From: Variovorax paradoxus
Lineage (GTDB): Bacteria; Pseudomonadota; Gammaproteobacteria; Burkholderiales; Burkholderiaceae_C
NCBI GenBank assembly: GCA_016806145.1
Contig: CP063166.1
Location: forward strand, 682,001 to 746,000
DNA: 64,000 nucleotides
Direction: 5' to 3'
A program made the translations under genes and the position numbers. The stretch's first letter is position 1, and every line of letters begins with the position of its first letter. Under the pieces are notes generated by a model, which ran no database searches, was not told the DNA's origin, and was given only the letters and a program-made list of their open reading frames with translations. Positions 1 to 13,357 of the stretch are shown here, piece by piece.

Positions 1-18
1 CGCGTTTCGCGGGGTCTC

Positions 19-428
19 GCAGAACTCGCTTCGCTCAAACAGCTGCGAGCCCTGATCCGCGAAACGCTGCGCTCCTCGGCGCAGCCAGAGGGGGGCGCTC
101 GGGCCTTTGCTTCGCTCGGCCTTGGAATGCCGCTCGGGCCATCGCTTCGCTCGGCTTCTTGTTCCCTCTCCCTCTGGGAGAGGGTTAGGGTGAGGGCACC
201 GGGCCTTACCGATGTTGCGACGGTATCCACCGCCCGGAGCCCTCACCCCAGCCCTCTCCCAGAGGGAGAGGGAGCAAGACCGCCGAGCGAAGCGATGGCC
301 CGTTGGATATGCAAGGCCGAGCGCAGCGATGGCCCGACCACTCCCCTCTGGCTGTGCCGAGGAGCGCAGGAGAAAGCGGGATAAGGGCCGCAGCTGTCTG
401 AGCGGAACGAAGTGCAGCGAGTTCTGCG
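19..428. repeat. Large nested palindrome made of stacked inverted repeats
   Basis: Five pairs of inverted arms share one centre near position 218: 19-47 with 389-428, 67-95 with 341-369, 97-121 with 315-336, 132-155 with 282-302, and 158-197 with 239-278. The fourth pair matches over 21 of 21 bases and the fifth over roughly 35 of 39. The 67-95 pair is equal in length with two or three mismatches. The inner 198-238 stretch contains TACCG...CGGTA. No convincing coding sequence lies here. It could act as a structured terminator for glgB, or be a nest of mobile intergenic repeats. Confidence 0.8.
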
Positions 429-508
429 GCCCCCCGCTTTCTCCGAGCACCGCAGGTTGCCCGTAGCGAAGCGGAGGGACACAGACAGTGGGGTCGCCTT
501 TTCTTTGC

Positions 509-540
509 CTACTTTCTTTTGGCGAAGCAAAAGAAAGTAG
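509..540. terminator. Perfect 13-bp inverted repeat downstream of glgB
   Basis: CTACTTTCTTTTG (509-521) and its exact complement (528-540) flank a 6-nt loop. It lies about 60 bp past the glgB stop codon. The stem is A/T-rich rather than G/C-rich, so it may be a dispersed repeat serving as a transcription end rather than a classical terminator. Positions 541-596 hold nothing recognisable. Confidence 0.5.
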
Positions 541-596
541 GTCCGCCGCCGGGCGGAATTCCCGGCCCCTGCCGTCGCAAGGCAAACAACTCAAAT

Positions 597-2768
<2,172 letters not shown>

Positions 2769-2772
2769 GGGG

Positions 2773-4440
<1,668 letters not shown>

Positions 4441-4534
4441 GCTGTCCCTTGGTCTGAAATCATTGTGACATGCGAAATCCGGGCCAGCGGTACGCTCGTG
4501 CGCGCCCCGCGACTCTCTACACTGCACGCCCTCC

Positions 4535-6043
4535 ATGACAGAGACGACTCCCCACGCCGCCGCGGGTTCCCCGCTCCCCGCTTCCGATGCCGAAGGCCTG
4601 CCCGCGCTCGAGCGCCGGCTCGCGCGCGACCTCGACATCCTGGGCTGGCGCGCCCGTGCCTGGATGCCGGCCTGCGAACACGAAGGCGAGGCGGTGCTCG
4701 ATGTGGCCATCGTCGGCGGCGGGCAGGCCGGGCTGGCCGCGGCGGCCGCGCTCGCGAACCAGGGCATCCGCGCCGTGGTGTTCGACCGCGCGCCCGAGGG
4801 TTTCGAGGGGCCCTGGGCCACCACCGCGCGCATGGAGACGCTGCGCTCGCCGAAGGAGCTCACCGGCCCGGCGCTGGGGCTCGCGGCGCTGAGCTTCCGC
4901 GCCTGGTTCGAGGCCCAGCACGGCAGCGCCGCCTGGGCCGCGCTCGACAAGATCCCGCGGCTGCAGTGGATGGACTACCTGCGCTGGTACCGGCGCGCGA
5001 TGGCGCTCGAGGTGCGCAACGACTGCGCGGTGACGGCGATCGTGCCCGAGGCCGATGGGGCGCTGGTGCGGCTGGACCTGCGCACGCCCGCCGGTGCGCG
5101 GCGCGTGTTCGCGCGCCGCGTGGTGCTGGCCACCGGGCGCGACGGCCTCGGCGGCCCGGCGGTGCCGGATTTCGTGGGCCGCCTGCCGCGCGAGCGCTGG
5201 GCGCATTCGTCCGACGCCATGGACTACGGCCGGCTCGCCGGGCTGCGCGTGGGCGTGATCGGCGCGGGCTCCTCGGCCATGGACAGTGCCGCCACCGCGC
5301 TGGAGGCCGGCGCCCACAGCGTCGAGCTGCTGATCCGCCGCCCCGACCTGCCGCGCGTCAACAAGGGCAAGGGCGCGGGCGTGCCGGGCCTGACCCAGGG
5401 GCACTACGACCTGCCCGACGAGCACAAGTGGCGCGTGCGCCACTACATCAACCGGCTCAACGTGCCGCCGCCGCACGGCAGCACCCTGCGCGTGTCGCGC
5501 TTCGCCAACGCCTTCTTCAACTTCGGCTGCCCGGTCGAGGCGGTGGCGCTGGCCGGCGACGGCGCGATCCGCGTGGCGACGCCGCGCGCGAATTTCGAGT
5601 TCGACTTCCTGATCGTCTCGACCGGCTTCAAGGTCGACTGGGCCGCGCGCCCCGAGTTCGCCGCCATCGCACCCCATGTGCGGACCTGGAAGGAGCGTTA
5701 CGTGCCCGCGCCCGGCGAGGAGGACCAGGAGCTGGCCGATTCGCCCGACCTGGGCCCGGTGTTCGAGTTCAAGGAACGGGTGGCGGACGCGTGCCCCGGG
5801 CTCGCGCGCATCCACTGCTTCTGCTATCCGGCCGCGCTCTCGCACGGCACGGTCTCGGGCGACATCCCGGCCATCAGCGACGGTGCCAAGCGGCTGGCCG
5901 CGGGCATCGCGGGGCTGTTCTACCGCGAGGACTTCGAGCGGCATTTCGCCAACATCGAGGCCTACGCCGAGCCCGAGCTGTACGGCGACGAATGGACGCC
6001 CGCGCCGCCGCCCGACCGGCGGCCGGCACCCAAAGCCGGCTGA
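4535..6043 (+). CDS. FAD/NAD(P)-dependent oxidoreductase, flavin monooxygenase-like
   Basis: This 502-residue protein has two nucleotide-binding folds: an FAD site VGGGQAG at about residues 60-66 and an NAD(P)H-type site [10 protein letters not shown] starting near 243. Late in the protein STGFKVDWA resembles the ATG-type motif of flavin-containing and N-hydroxylating monooxygenases. The substrate cannot be told. It is transcribed divergently from the alpha-glucosidase across 94 bp and followed by leuS after about 90 bp. The first 40 or so residues precede the fold and are low in complexity, so a slightly later start is possible. Confidence 0.8.
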   Translation: MTETTPHAAAGSPLPASDAEGLPALERRLARDLDILGWRARAWMPACEHEGEAVLDVAIVGGGQAGLAAAAALANQGIRAVVFDRAPEGFEGPWATTARMETLRSPKELTGPALGLAALSFRAWFEAQHGSAAWAALDKIPRLQWMDYLRWYRRAMALEVRNDCAVTAIVPEADGALVRLDLRTPAGARRVFARRVVLATGRDGLGGPAVPDFVGRLPRERWAHSSDAMDYGRLAGLRVGVIGAGSSAMDSAATALEAGAHSVELLIRRPDLPRVNKGKGAGVPGLTQGHYDLPDEHKWRVRHYINRLNVPPPHGSTLRVSRFANAFFNFGCPVEAVALAGDGAIRVATPRANFEFDFLIVSTGFKVDWAARPEFAAIAPHVRTWKERYVPAPGEEDQELADSPDLGPVFEFKERVADACPGLARIHCFCYPAALSHGTVSGDIPAISDGAKRLAAGIAGLFYREDFERHFANIEAYAEPELYGDEWTPAPPPDRRPAPKAG

Positions 6044-6132
6044 ATGGCCCGGCCCGGCGGGAGCCCGGCGGCCGGGGCGCGATAATCCGCCTTCCCGGCC
6101 GCCCCGCGCCGGGCTCCTGCCGAAGCCCCGTC

Positions 6133-8763
6133 ATGAACCCCAGCTACAAACCCAGCGACGTCGAGTCCGCTGCCCAGGCGCAATGGAGCGCCGCCGATGC
6201 CTACCGCGTGACCGAGGACGCGAGCCGCAAGAAGTACTACGCCTGCTCGATGCTGCCGTACCCCAGCGGCAAGCTGCACATGGGCCACGTGCGCAACTAC
6301 ACGATCAACGACATGCTCACGCGCTACCTGCGCATGAGCGGCTACAACGTGCTGATGCCCATGGGCTGGGACGCCTTCGGCCTGCCGGCCGAGAATGCGG
6401 CGCTCAAGAACGGCGTGCCGCCGGCCAAGTGGACCTACGAGAACATCGCCTACATGAAGGGCCAGCTCCAGGCCATGGGCCTGGCGATCGACTGGAGCCG
6501 CGAGATCGCCACCTGCGATCCGAGCTACTACAAGTGGAACCAGTGGCTGTTCCTCAAGATGCTCGAGAAGGGCATCGCCTACCGCAAGACCCAGGTCGTG
6601 AACTGGGACCCGGTCGACCAGACCGTGCTGGCCAACGAGCAGGTGATCGACGGCAAGGGCTGGCGCACCGGCGCCACGGTCGAGCGCCGCGAGATCCCGG
6701 GCTACTACCTGAAGATCAGCGACTACGCCGAGGAACTGCTCGAGCACACCCAGCACAAGCTGCCGGGCTGGCCCGAGCGCGTCAAGCTGATGCAGGAGAA
6801 CTGGATCGGCAAGAGCGAGGGCGTGCGCTTCGCCTTCACCCATGACATCCAGGGTGCCGACGGCCAGCCGATCCAGGACGGCCGCATGTACGTGTTCACC
6901 ACGCGCGCCGACACCATCATGGGCGTGACCTTCTGCGCCGTCGCGCCCGAGCATCCGCTGGCCGCGCATGCCGCCACGCTCGACCCGAAGGTCGCGGCCT
7001 TCATCGAGGAGTGCAAGAGCGGCGGCACCACCGAGGCCGAGCTCGCCACGCAGGAGAAGAAGGGCGTGCCCACGGGCCTGACCGTGACGCACCCGATCAC
7101 CGAGGAGCAGGTGCCGGTGTGGGTCGGCAACTACGTGCTGATCGGCTACGGCGACGGCGCCGTGATGGGCGTGCCCGCGCACGACGAGCGCGACTTCGCC
7201 TTCGCCAACAAGTACGGCATCGAGATCATCCAGGTGGTGCTGGTCGACGACGAGCCGCACTTCGACTATCACAAGTGGCAGGACTGGTACGGCGACAAGC
7301 AGCGCGGCGTGACCATCAACTCCGACAACTTCAGCGGCATGAGCTACAAGGAGGCCGTGGCCGCCGTGGCGCATGCGCTGGGCCAGAAGGGCCTGGGCGA
7401 GCTGCAGACCACCTGGCGCCTGCGCGACTGGGGCGTGAGCCGCCAGCGCTATTGGGGCACGCCGATCCCGATCATCCATTGCGAGGAGCACGGCGCGGTG
7501 CCGGTGCCCGAGAAGGACCTGCCGGTGGTGCTGCCCACCGACTGCGTGCCCGACGGTTCCGGCAATCCGCTGAACAAGCACGAAGGCTTCCATGCCGGCG
7601 TGGTGTGCCCGGTGTGCGGCAAGGCCGCGCGGCGCGAGACCGACACGATGGACACCTTCGTCGACTCGTCGTGGTACTTCATGCGCTACTGCGACCCGAA
7701 GAACGACCAGGCGATGGTGGCCGAGGGCGCCGACTACTGGATGCCGATGGACCAGTACATCGGCGGCATCGAGCACGCGATTCTTCACCTGCTGTACGCG
7801 CGCTTCTGGACCAAGGTGATGCGCGACCTCGGCCTGGTGAAGGCCGACGAGCCCTTCAGCAAGCTGCTGACGCAGGGCATGGTGCTCAACCAGATCTTCT
7901 ACGCGCGCAACGAGAAGGGCGGCAAGGACTACTTCCCGCCCTCGGAAGTCACGCCGGAGCTCGATGCGCAGGGCCGCATCGTCGGCGGCACCGCGGCCGA
8001 CGGCACCAAGGTCGAGTACGGCGGCGTCGGCAAGATGGGCAAGAGCGAGCGCAACGGCGTCGACCCGCAGGACCTGATCGAGAAGTACGGCGCCGACACC
8101 GCGCGCCTGTACACCATGTTCACGGCGCCGCCCGAAGCCACGCTCGAGTGGAACGACGCGGCCGTCGAGGGCAGCTACCGCTTCCTGCGCCGGGTGTGGA
8201 ACTTCGGCGCGGCGCAGTCCGCGCTCGCGGCGCCCGCGGGCGGCAAGCCGGCCTACGGCAAGCCGGCCCAGGCGCTGCGCCGCGACGTGCACACCGTGCT
8301 GCGCCAGGTCGACTACGACTACCAGCGCATGCAATACAACACCGTGGTGTCGGGCGCGATGAAGCTGCTCAACGCGCTCGAGGGCTTCAAGCCCGACGGC
8401 AGCGCGGGCGACGCGGCCGCGCTGCACGAAGGCTTCGGCATCCTGCTGCGCTGCCTCTATCCCGCCACGCCGCACATCGCCCAGCAGCTGTGGACCGAGC
8501 TCGGCTACGAAAAGGCGCTCGGCGCCCTGCTCGACGCGCCGTGGCCCGTGGTCGACGTCGAGGCGCTGGCGCAGGACGAGATCGAGCTGATGCTGCAGGT
8601 CAACGGCAAGCTGCGCGGCAAGCTGCTGGTGCCGGCCGGCGCTTCCAAGGACGAGATCGAGAAGCTCGCGCTGGCCTGCGAGGACTTCACCGCCTTCGCG
8701 CCGGGCGCGAGCGCCAAGCGCGTGATCGTGGTGCCGGGCCGCCTGGTCAACGTGGTCATTTGA
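6133..8763 (+). CDS. leuS: Leucyl-tRNA synthetase
   Basis: This 876-residue class I synthetase charges tRNA-Leu in the cytoplasm. The HIGH motif is HMGH at residues 49-52. The editing (CP1) domain lies between the two halves of the Rossmann fold, and the anticodon-binding region is C-terminal. The second signature reads KMGKS (634-638) instead of the usual KMSKS; the catalytic Lys637 is kept. A GATAAT hexamer at 6081-6086 could be the -10 element. lptE begins 10 nt after the stop codon, so leuS, lptE and holA are probably co-transcribed. Confidence 0.98.
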   Translation: MNPSYKPSDVESAAQAQWSAADAYRVTEDASRKKYYACSMLPYPSGKLHMGHVRNYTINDMLTRYLRMSGYNVLMPMGWDAFGLPAENAALKNGVPPAKWTYENIAYMKGQLQAMGLAIDWSREIATCDPSYYKWNQWLFLKMLEKGIAYRKTQVVNWDPVDQTVLANEQVIDGKGWRTGATVERREIPGYYLKISDYAEELLEHTQHKLPGWPERVKLMQENWIGKSEGVRFAFTHDIQGADGQPIQDGRMYVFTTRADTIMGVTFCAVAPEHPLAAHAATLDPKVAAFIEECKSGGTTEAELATQEKKGVPTGLTVTHPITEEQVPVWVGNYVLIGYGDGAVMGVPAHDERDFAFANKYGIEIIQVVLVDDEPHFDYHKWQDWYGDKQRGVTINSDNFSGMSYKEAVAAVAHALGQKGLGELQTTWRLRDWGVSRQRYWGTPIPIIHCEEHGAVPVPEKDLPVVLPTDCVPDGSGNPLNKHEGFHAGVVCPVCGKAARRETDTMDTFVDSSWYFMRYCDPKNDQAMVAEGADYWMPMDQYIGGIEHAILHLLYARFWTKVMRDLGLVKADEPFSKLLTQGMVLNQIFYARNEKGGKDYFPPSEVTPELDAQGRIVGGTAADGTKVEYGGVGKMGKSERNGVDPQDLIEKYGADTARLYTMFTAPPEATLEWNDAAVEGSYRFLRRVWNFGAAQSALAAPAGGKPAYGKPAQALRRDVHTVLRQVDYDYQRMQYNTVVSGAMKLLNALEGFKPDGSAGDAAALHEGFGILLRCLYPATPHIAQQLWTELGYEKALGALLDAPWPVVDVEALAQDEIELMLQVNGKLRGKLLVPAGASKDEIEKLALACEDFTAFAPGASAKRVIVVPGRLVNVVI

Positions 8764-8773
8764 ACGAGCAAGC

Positions 8774-9292
8774 ATGAACATCCGCACTGTCTCGCTGCCG
8801 CGCCGCGGCTTCCTCCTGGGCCTGGCGGCCGGCGGCGCCTCGCTGGGCCTGGCCGGTTGCGGCTTCGAGCTGCGCAAGCCGCCGGTCTTCGCCTTCAAGT
8901 CGATCGCGATCTCGGGCAACTCGGCACTCGTCAGCCAGATCCGCCGCAACCTGCGCGCGGCCGGCACGGTGACCCTGCTGCCGGGCGACGACAAGAGCGC
9001 CGAGGCGGTGCTCGAGATCCTCGGCGAGGACCGCGAGCGGCTGGTGGTGTCGACCAACTCGGTCGGCCTGCTGCGCGAGACCCAGCTCGTGCTCAAGGTG
9101 CGCTTCCGGCTGCGCTCGCAGGACGGCAAGGACCTGCTGGCGGCCACCGAGCTCACGCAGACACGCGACCTGACCTTCAACGAGACCAACGCGCTGGCCA
9201 AGGAAGGCGAGGCCGAACTGTTGTACCGCGACATGCAGATCGACATCGCGCAGCAGCTGGTGCGCCGCCTCGGGGCGGTGAAGGCGCTGTGA
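8774..9292 (+). CDS. lptE: LPS-assembly lipoprotein LptE
   Basis: This 172-residue outer-membrane lipoprotein plugs the LptD barrel that delivers lipopolysaccharide to the cell surface. The N-terminus has a hydrophobic signal with lipobox LAGC and the lipidated Cys at position 29. A PRRGFL stretch ahead of the hydrophobic core resembles a twin-arginine signal. The mature part carries the LptE (RlpB) fold, and the position between leuS and holA is the classical one. It begins 10 nt after leuS and ends 15 nt before holA. lptA and lptB are found 40 kb away in the same window; lptD is not seen. Confidence 0.93.
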   Translation: MNIRTVSLPRRGFLLGLAAGGASLGLAGCGFELRKPPVFAFKSIAISGNSALVSQIRRNLRAAGTVTLLPGDDKSAEAVLEILGEDRERLVVSTNSVGLLRETQLVLKVRFRLRSQDGKDLLAATELTQTRDLTFNETNALAKEGEAELLYRDMQIDIAQQLVRRLGAVKAL

Positions 9293-9307
9293 GCGGCCGC
9301 TGACGCG

Positions 9308-10384
9308 ATGCAGCTTGCCAGCGCCCAGCTTTCGGCCCACCTGCAGAAGGGGCTGAAGCCGCTCTACACCATCCACGGCGACGAGCCGCTGCTCGCGCAG
9401 GAGGCGGCCGACGCCATCCGCGCGGCGGCGCGCGCGCAGGGCCATACCGAGCGCAGCTCGTACACCGTGGCCGGCGCGCACTTCGACTGGAGCGCGGTGC
9501 TCGCGGCCGGCGGATCGCTCTCGCTGTTCGCCGACAAGCAGATGGTCGAGATCCGCATCCCCTCGGGCAAGCCCGGCAAGGACGGCAGCGTCGCGCTGCA
9601 GCAGATCGCCGAGGGCGCGGCGTCGAACGAGGGCACGCTCACGCTGGTGATGCTGCCGCGGCTCGACAAGGCCACGCGCACCGGCGCCTGGTTCTCGGCG
9701 CTCGAGAACCACGGCGCCAGCATCCAGGTCGACCCGATCGAGCGCGCCGCGCTGCCGCAGTGGATCGCGCAGCGGCTCGCGCTGCAGGGCCAACGCGTGA
9801 AGCCCGGCGACGAGGGCCAGCGCACGCTGCAGTTCTTCGCCGACCGCGTCGAGGGCAACCTGCTCGCGGCGCACCAGGAGATCCAGAAGCTCGCGCTGCT
9901 GCATCCGGAGGGCGAACTCGGCTGGGAGGAGGTCGAGGGCGCGGTCAACAACGTCGCGCGCTACGACGTCTTCAAGCTGTCGGAGGCCGTGCTCGGCGGC
10001 AACCCGCAGCGCGTGGCGCGCATGCTCGACGGCCTGCAGGCCGAGGGCGAGGCCGAGGTGCTGGTGCACTACACGCTGGCCGAGGACATCCGCGCGCTCA
10101 AGCGCGTGAAGGACGCCATGGCCGCGGGCCGGCCGCTGCCGATGGCGCTGCGCGAGAACCGCATCTGGGGCCCGCGCGAGCGCGCCTTCGAGCGCGTGCT
10201 GCCGCGGCTGGACGACCGCATGCTCGCGCGGCTGCTGCGCGCGGCGCACCTGGTCGACGGCATCGTCAAGGGCCTGAAGCAGCCCGACTGGCCGGCCGGC
10301 GGCTGGCAGGCGCTGCAGCGGCTGGCGCTGATGCTGTGCCGCGCCTGCGGCAACGGCGGCGCCGCGGCATCGCGCCGCGCCTGA
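9308..10384 (+). CDS. holA: DNA polymerase III delta subunit
   Basis: HolA is the delta subunit of the clamp loader and opens the beta sliding clamp during replication. The 358-residue length is normal, and the start [20 protein letters not shown] followed by IHGDEPLL is typical of the family. The C-terminal third has the helical collar region. It follows lptE by 15 nt in the conserved leuS-lptE-holA order. proA begins 47 nt later and has its own -10-like hexamer. Confidence 0.96.
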   Translation: MQLASAQLSAHLQKGLKPLYTIHGDEPLLAQEAADAIRAAARAQGHTERSSYTVAGAHFDWSAVLAAGGSLSLFADKQMVEIRIPSGKPGKDGSVALQQIAEGAASNEGTLTLVMLPRLDKATRTGAWFSALENHGASIQVDPIERAALPQWIAQRLALQGQRVKPGDEGQRTLQFFADRVEGNLLAAHQEIQKLALLHPEGELGWEEVEGAVNNVARYDVFKLSEAVLGGNPQRVARMLDGLQAEGEAEVLVHYTLAEDIRALKRVKDAMAAGRPLPMALRENRIWGPRERAFERVLPRLDDRMLARLLRAAHLVDGIVKGLKQPDWPAGGWQALQRLALMLCRACGNGGAAASRRA

Positions 10385-10419
10385 ATTCCCGGCGTCAGCC
10401 GCCCGCGAGGTTGGCGTGG

Positions 10420-10432
10420 GAAAATGCCCACA
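10420..10432 (+). promoter_or_regulatory. -10-like hexamer 6 nt before the proA start codon
   Basis: GAAAAT at 10420-10425 is followed by 6 nt and then the ATG at 10432. If it is the -10 element, transcription would begin at the start codon itself. No ribosome-binding site is visible. No convincing -35 element was found. Confidence 0.35.
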
Positions 10433-11724
10433 TGAACGCGTTCAATGTCAGTGAACACATGCAGACCCTGGGTCTGCAGGCAAAAACGGCCGCCGCCCTC
10501 ATGGCGCGTGCGGATGTAGCTACCAAAAACGTAGCGTTGAAGGCGCTGGCCCGGCGCCTGCGCGAAGCCGGCGCGGTGCTGGCCACGGCCAACCAGAAGG
10601 ATCTCGAGCGCGCCACGGCCGCCGGCCTGTCGGCGCCGATGGTCGACCGCCTGAAGCTCGGGCCCAAGGTGATCGAGACCGTCGCCCTCGGCTGCGAGCA
10701 GCTCGCGGGCATGGCCGACGTGATCGGCGAGATCATCGGCATGAGGCAGCAGCCCAGCGGCATCCGCGTCGGCCAGATGCGCGTGCCGATCGGCGTCTTC
10801 GGCATGATCTACGAGAGCCGTCCCAACGTGACCATCGAGGCCGCGAGCCTGGCGATCAAGTCGGGCAACGCCGCCATCCTGCGCGGCGGCTCGGAGGCCA
10901 TCGAGTCGAACAAGGCGCTGGCGCTGCTGGTGTCCGAGGCACTGGCCGAGGCCGGCCTGCCGGTCGAGGCGGTGCAGCTGGTGCAGACCACCGACCGCGA
11001 GGCCGTCGGCCAGCTGATCGCGATGCCGCAGTTCGTCGACGTGATCATCCCGCGCGGCGGCAAGGGCCTGATCGAGCGCATCAGCCGCGACGCCAAGGTG
11101 CCGGTCATCAAGCACCTGGACGGCAACTGCCACGTCTACGTCGACGACACGGCCGAGTTCGGCATGGCGCTGCGCATCGTCGACAACGCCAAGACCCAGA
11201 AGTACAGCCCCTGCAACGCCGCCGAAGGCCTGCTGGTGGCGGCCTCGGTGGCCGAGGACTTCCTGCCGAAGATCGGCGCCGTCTTCGCCGCCAAGGGCGT
11301 CGAGATGCGCTGCGATCCGGCCGCGGCCCAGATCTTGCGCGCCGATGGTGCTATCGATCCGGGAGCAAAGGTGGTCGATGCGGTCGAATCCGACTGGTCC
11401 GAGGAATACCTGGCCGCGGTGATCAGCATCAAGGTGGTGGCGGGCCTCGAGGAGGCCATCGCGCACATCAACCACTACTCGAGCCACCACACCGACGCGA
11501 TCGTCACGCGCGACCACGTGAATGCCCAGCGTTTCCTGCGCGAGGTCGATTCGGCCAGCGTCATGGTCAATGCGAGCACACGCTTCGCCGACGGTTTCGA
11601 GTTCGGCCTGGGGGCCGAAATCGGCATCAGCACCGACAAGTTCCACGCCCGCGGACCGGTGGGCATCGAAGGGCTGACCTCGCTCAAGTACGTGGTGCTG
11701 GGGCAGGGCGAAGTCCGGACCTGA
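10432..11724 (+). CDS. proA: Gamma-glutamyl phosphate reductase
   Basis: ProA reduces gamma-glutamyl phosphate to glutamate-5-semialdehyde, the second step of proline synthesis. The 430-residue protein has the aldehyde-dehydrogenase-like fold, with the catalytic cysteine in [13 protein letters not shown] and the family signature [20 protein letters not shown] near the C-terminus. The open frame runs much further upstream, but that part is a shadow of holA; the ATG at 10432 gives the normal length. proB is not nearby. Two short A/T-rich patches with rarer codons interrupt the GC-rich gene (10511-10540 and 11341-11370); the first contains the hairpin GCTAC-N7-GTAGC. Confidence 0.97.
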   Translation: MNAFNVSEHMQTLGLQAKTAAALMARADVATKNVALKALARRLREAGAVLATANQKDLERATAAGLSAPMVDRLKLGPKVIETVALGCEQLAGMADVIGEIIGMRQQPSGIRVGQMRVPIGVFGMIYESRPNVTIEAASLAIKSGNAAILRGGSEAIESNKALALLVSEALAEAGLPVEAVQLVQTTDREAVGQLIAMPQFVDVIIPRGGKGLIERISRDAKVPVIKHLDGNCHVYVDDTAEFGMALRIVDNAKTQKYSPCNAAEGLLVAASVAEDFLPKIGAVFAAKGVEMRCDPAAAQILRADGAIDPGAKVVDAVESDWSEEYLAAVISIKVVAGLEEAIAHINHYSSHHTDAIVTRDHVNAQRFLREVDSASVMVNASTRFADGFEFGLGAEIGISTDKFHARGPVGIEGLTSLKYVVLGQGEVRT

Positions 11725-11870
11725 AGGGGCGCGACGGGCGCCGTTCGGTGCCCTTCGCACCGGCGGCGCGTGTGGATTCCACGTAGGCCATGGTGCTTGT
11801 CATCGGGGTTCGTGTCCCCAAATCCTAGAATCCCGCATACCGTTCAGTAGAAAACAAAGAAGGCCGCCGC

Positions 11871-13169
11871 ATGGTTCCGCATCTCGTCACAGCCTTGACC
11901 GGCCCGATCAACGAACTGGAGCAGCGGGTGCTCGACTCGATGCCCGCCATCGAGCGCTGGTTCCGGCTCGAGTGGATGGAGCACACGCCGCCGTTCTACA
12001 GCGCGGTCGACATCCGCAACGCGGGCTTCAAGCTGGCGCCGGTCGACACCAACCTCTTCCCCGGCGGCTGGAACAACCTCACCAAGGAAATGCTGCCGCT
12101 GGCGGTGCAGGCCGCGCAGGCCGCGATCGAGAAGATCTGTCCGGAGGCGCGCAACCTGCTGGTGATCCCCGAGAACAACGCCAAGAGCAGCAGCTTCTAC
12201 CTCGCCAACGTGGCGCAGATGGTGCGGATCTTCCACATGGCCGGGCTCAACGTGCGCGTGGGCTCGATCGATCCGGCGATCAAGTCGCCCAAGAAGATCG
12301 AGCTGCCGCACGGCGACGTCGTCACGCTCGAGCCGGTGGTGCGCACCAAGCGCCGCCTGGGGCTGAAGAACTTCGATCCCTGCACCATCCTGCTGAACAA
12401 CTCGCTCTCGGCGGGCACGCCGGGCATCCTCGAGGACCTGCACGAGCAGTACCTGCTGCCGCCGCTGCACGCGGGCTGGTCGGTGCGCCGCAAGAGCAAC
12501 CACCTGCACAGCTACGAAGAACTGTCCAAGCGCTTCGGCAAGCTGCTGGGCATCGATCCCTGGCTCATCAACCCGATCTACGCGCGCGCCGACGGCGTCG
12601 ACCTGGCCGAGGGCCGCGGCCTCGACGTGCTGACCAGCCACGTCGACGCGGTGCTGACCAAGGTGCGGCGCAAGTACAAGGAATACGGCATCAACGAGAA
12701 GCCGTTCGTGGTGGTCAAGGGCCAGAGCGGCGCCGAGGGCCCGCGCGTGCTGACGGTGCGCGACGCCAAGGAGGTCGAGGGCCTCGTGGCCAAGGCGCGC
12801 GGCGCGGCCGCCCGGCCGGCCGGTGCGCGCGAACCCGGCGAGATCATCGTGCAGGAAGGCGTGCTGACCAACGAGCGCGTGCACAACGGCGTGGCCGAGC
12901 CGGTGGTCTACATGATGGACCGCTACGTGGTCGGCGGCTTCTACCGCGTGCATGCCGACAGCGCGCCCGACGAGAACCTCAAGCTGCCGGGCGCGAGCTT
13001 CGTGCCGCTGGCCTTCTCCGAGAGCGCCCACATGCCGCAGCCCGGCGCCAAGCCCGGCGCCAGCGCGCCCAACCGCTTCTACATGTATGGCGTGGTCGGC
13101 CGGCTCGCGATGGTCGCCGCCAGCTACGAGATGGAAGCCACCGACCCGGACGCCGAAGTCTACGAATGA
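11871..13169 (+). CDS. gshA: Glutamate-cysteine ligase, betaproteobacterial type
   Basis: GshA joins glutamate and cysteine, the first and rate-limiting step of glutathione synthesis. The 432-residue protein matches the compact family found in betaproteobacteria and acidithiobacilli rather than the E. coli type. Recognisable blocks are FYSAVDIRNAGFKLAPVDTN, FPGGWNNL, PENNAKSSSFY and the ATP-binding FVVVKGQSG. The start ATG lies after an A-rich stretch containing AAAGAAGG. A TAGAAT hexamer at 11826-11831 may be the -10 element. The 146 bp before the gene hold no other feature. Its partner gshB is 4.4 kb downstream, separated by three unrelated genes. Confidence 0.95.
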   Translation: MVPHLVTALTGPINELEQRVLDSMPAIERWFRLEWMEHTPPFYSAVDIRNAGFKLAPVDTNLFPGGWNNLTKEMLPLAVQAAQAAIEKICPEARNLLVIPENNAKSSSFYLANVAQMVRIFHMAGLNVRVGSIDPAIKSPKKIELPHGDVVTLEPVVRTKRRLGLKNFDPCTILLNNSLSAGTPGILEDLHEQYLLPPLHAGWSVRRKSNHLHSYEELSKRFGKLLGIDPWLINPIYARADGVDLAEGRGLDVLTSHVDAVLTKVRRKYKEYGINEKPFVVVKGQSGAEGPRVLTVRDAKEVEGLVAKARGAAARPAGAREPGEIIVQEGVLTNERVHNGVAEPVVYMMDRYVVGGFYRVHADSAPDENLKLPGASFVPLAFSESAHMPQPGAKPGASAPNRFYMYGVVGRLAMVAASYEMEATDPDAEVYE

Positions 13170-13357
13170 CCCCCTCCGCGCGCCGTCTTTGCGGCCCGCG
13201 CGGGTGACGGCAGAATAGCGGCCCCACAGCAACGGAAATCGAAGGGCGGCGAGGGCGAGGATCGAGGCGCGGCGGATGCACCGTCCGCCCGGGCACGCCC
13301 CCTGGCATACCTGATGCGTCGTCATCGCGAGCCACCGGCCCTTTTCCCATCGACCTC

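Noticed and set aside
127..384. Short open frames in the left-end palindrome
   Set aside because: They simply translate inverted-repeat DNA in both directions and have no ribosome-binding site.
4441..4950. N-terminal extension of the alpha-glucosidase
   Set aside because: The extension overlaps the divergent flavoprotein gene and its promoter and lacks homology features; the fold begins right after the ATG at 4440.
5962..9246. Minus-strand open frame of more than 1000 codons
   Set aside because: It lies opposite leuS and lptE and has no family resemblance; it is a GC-driven shadow.
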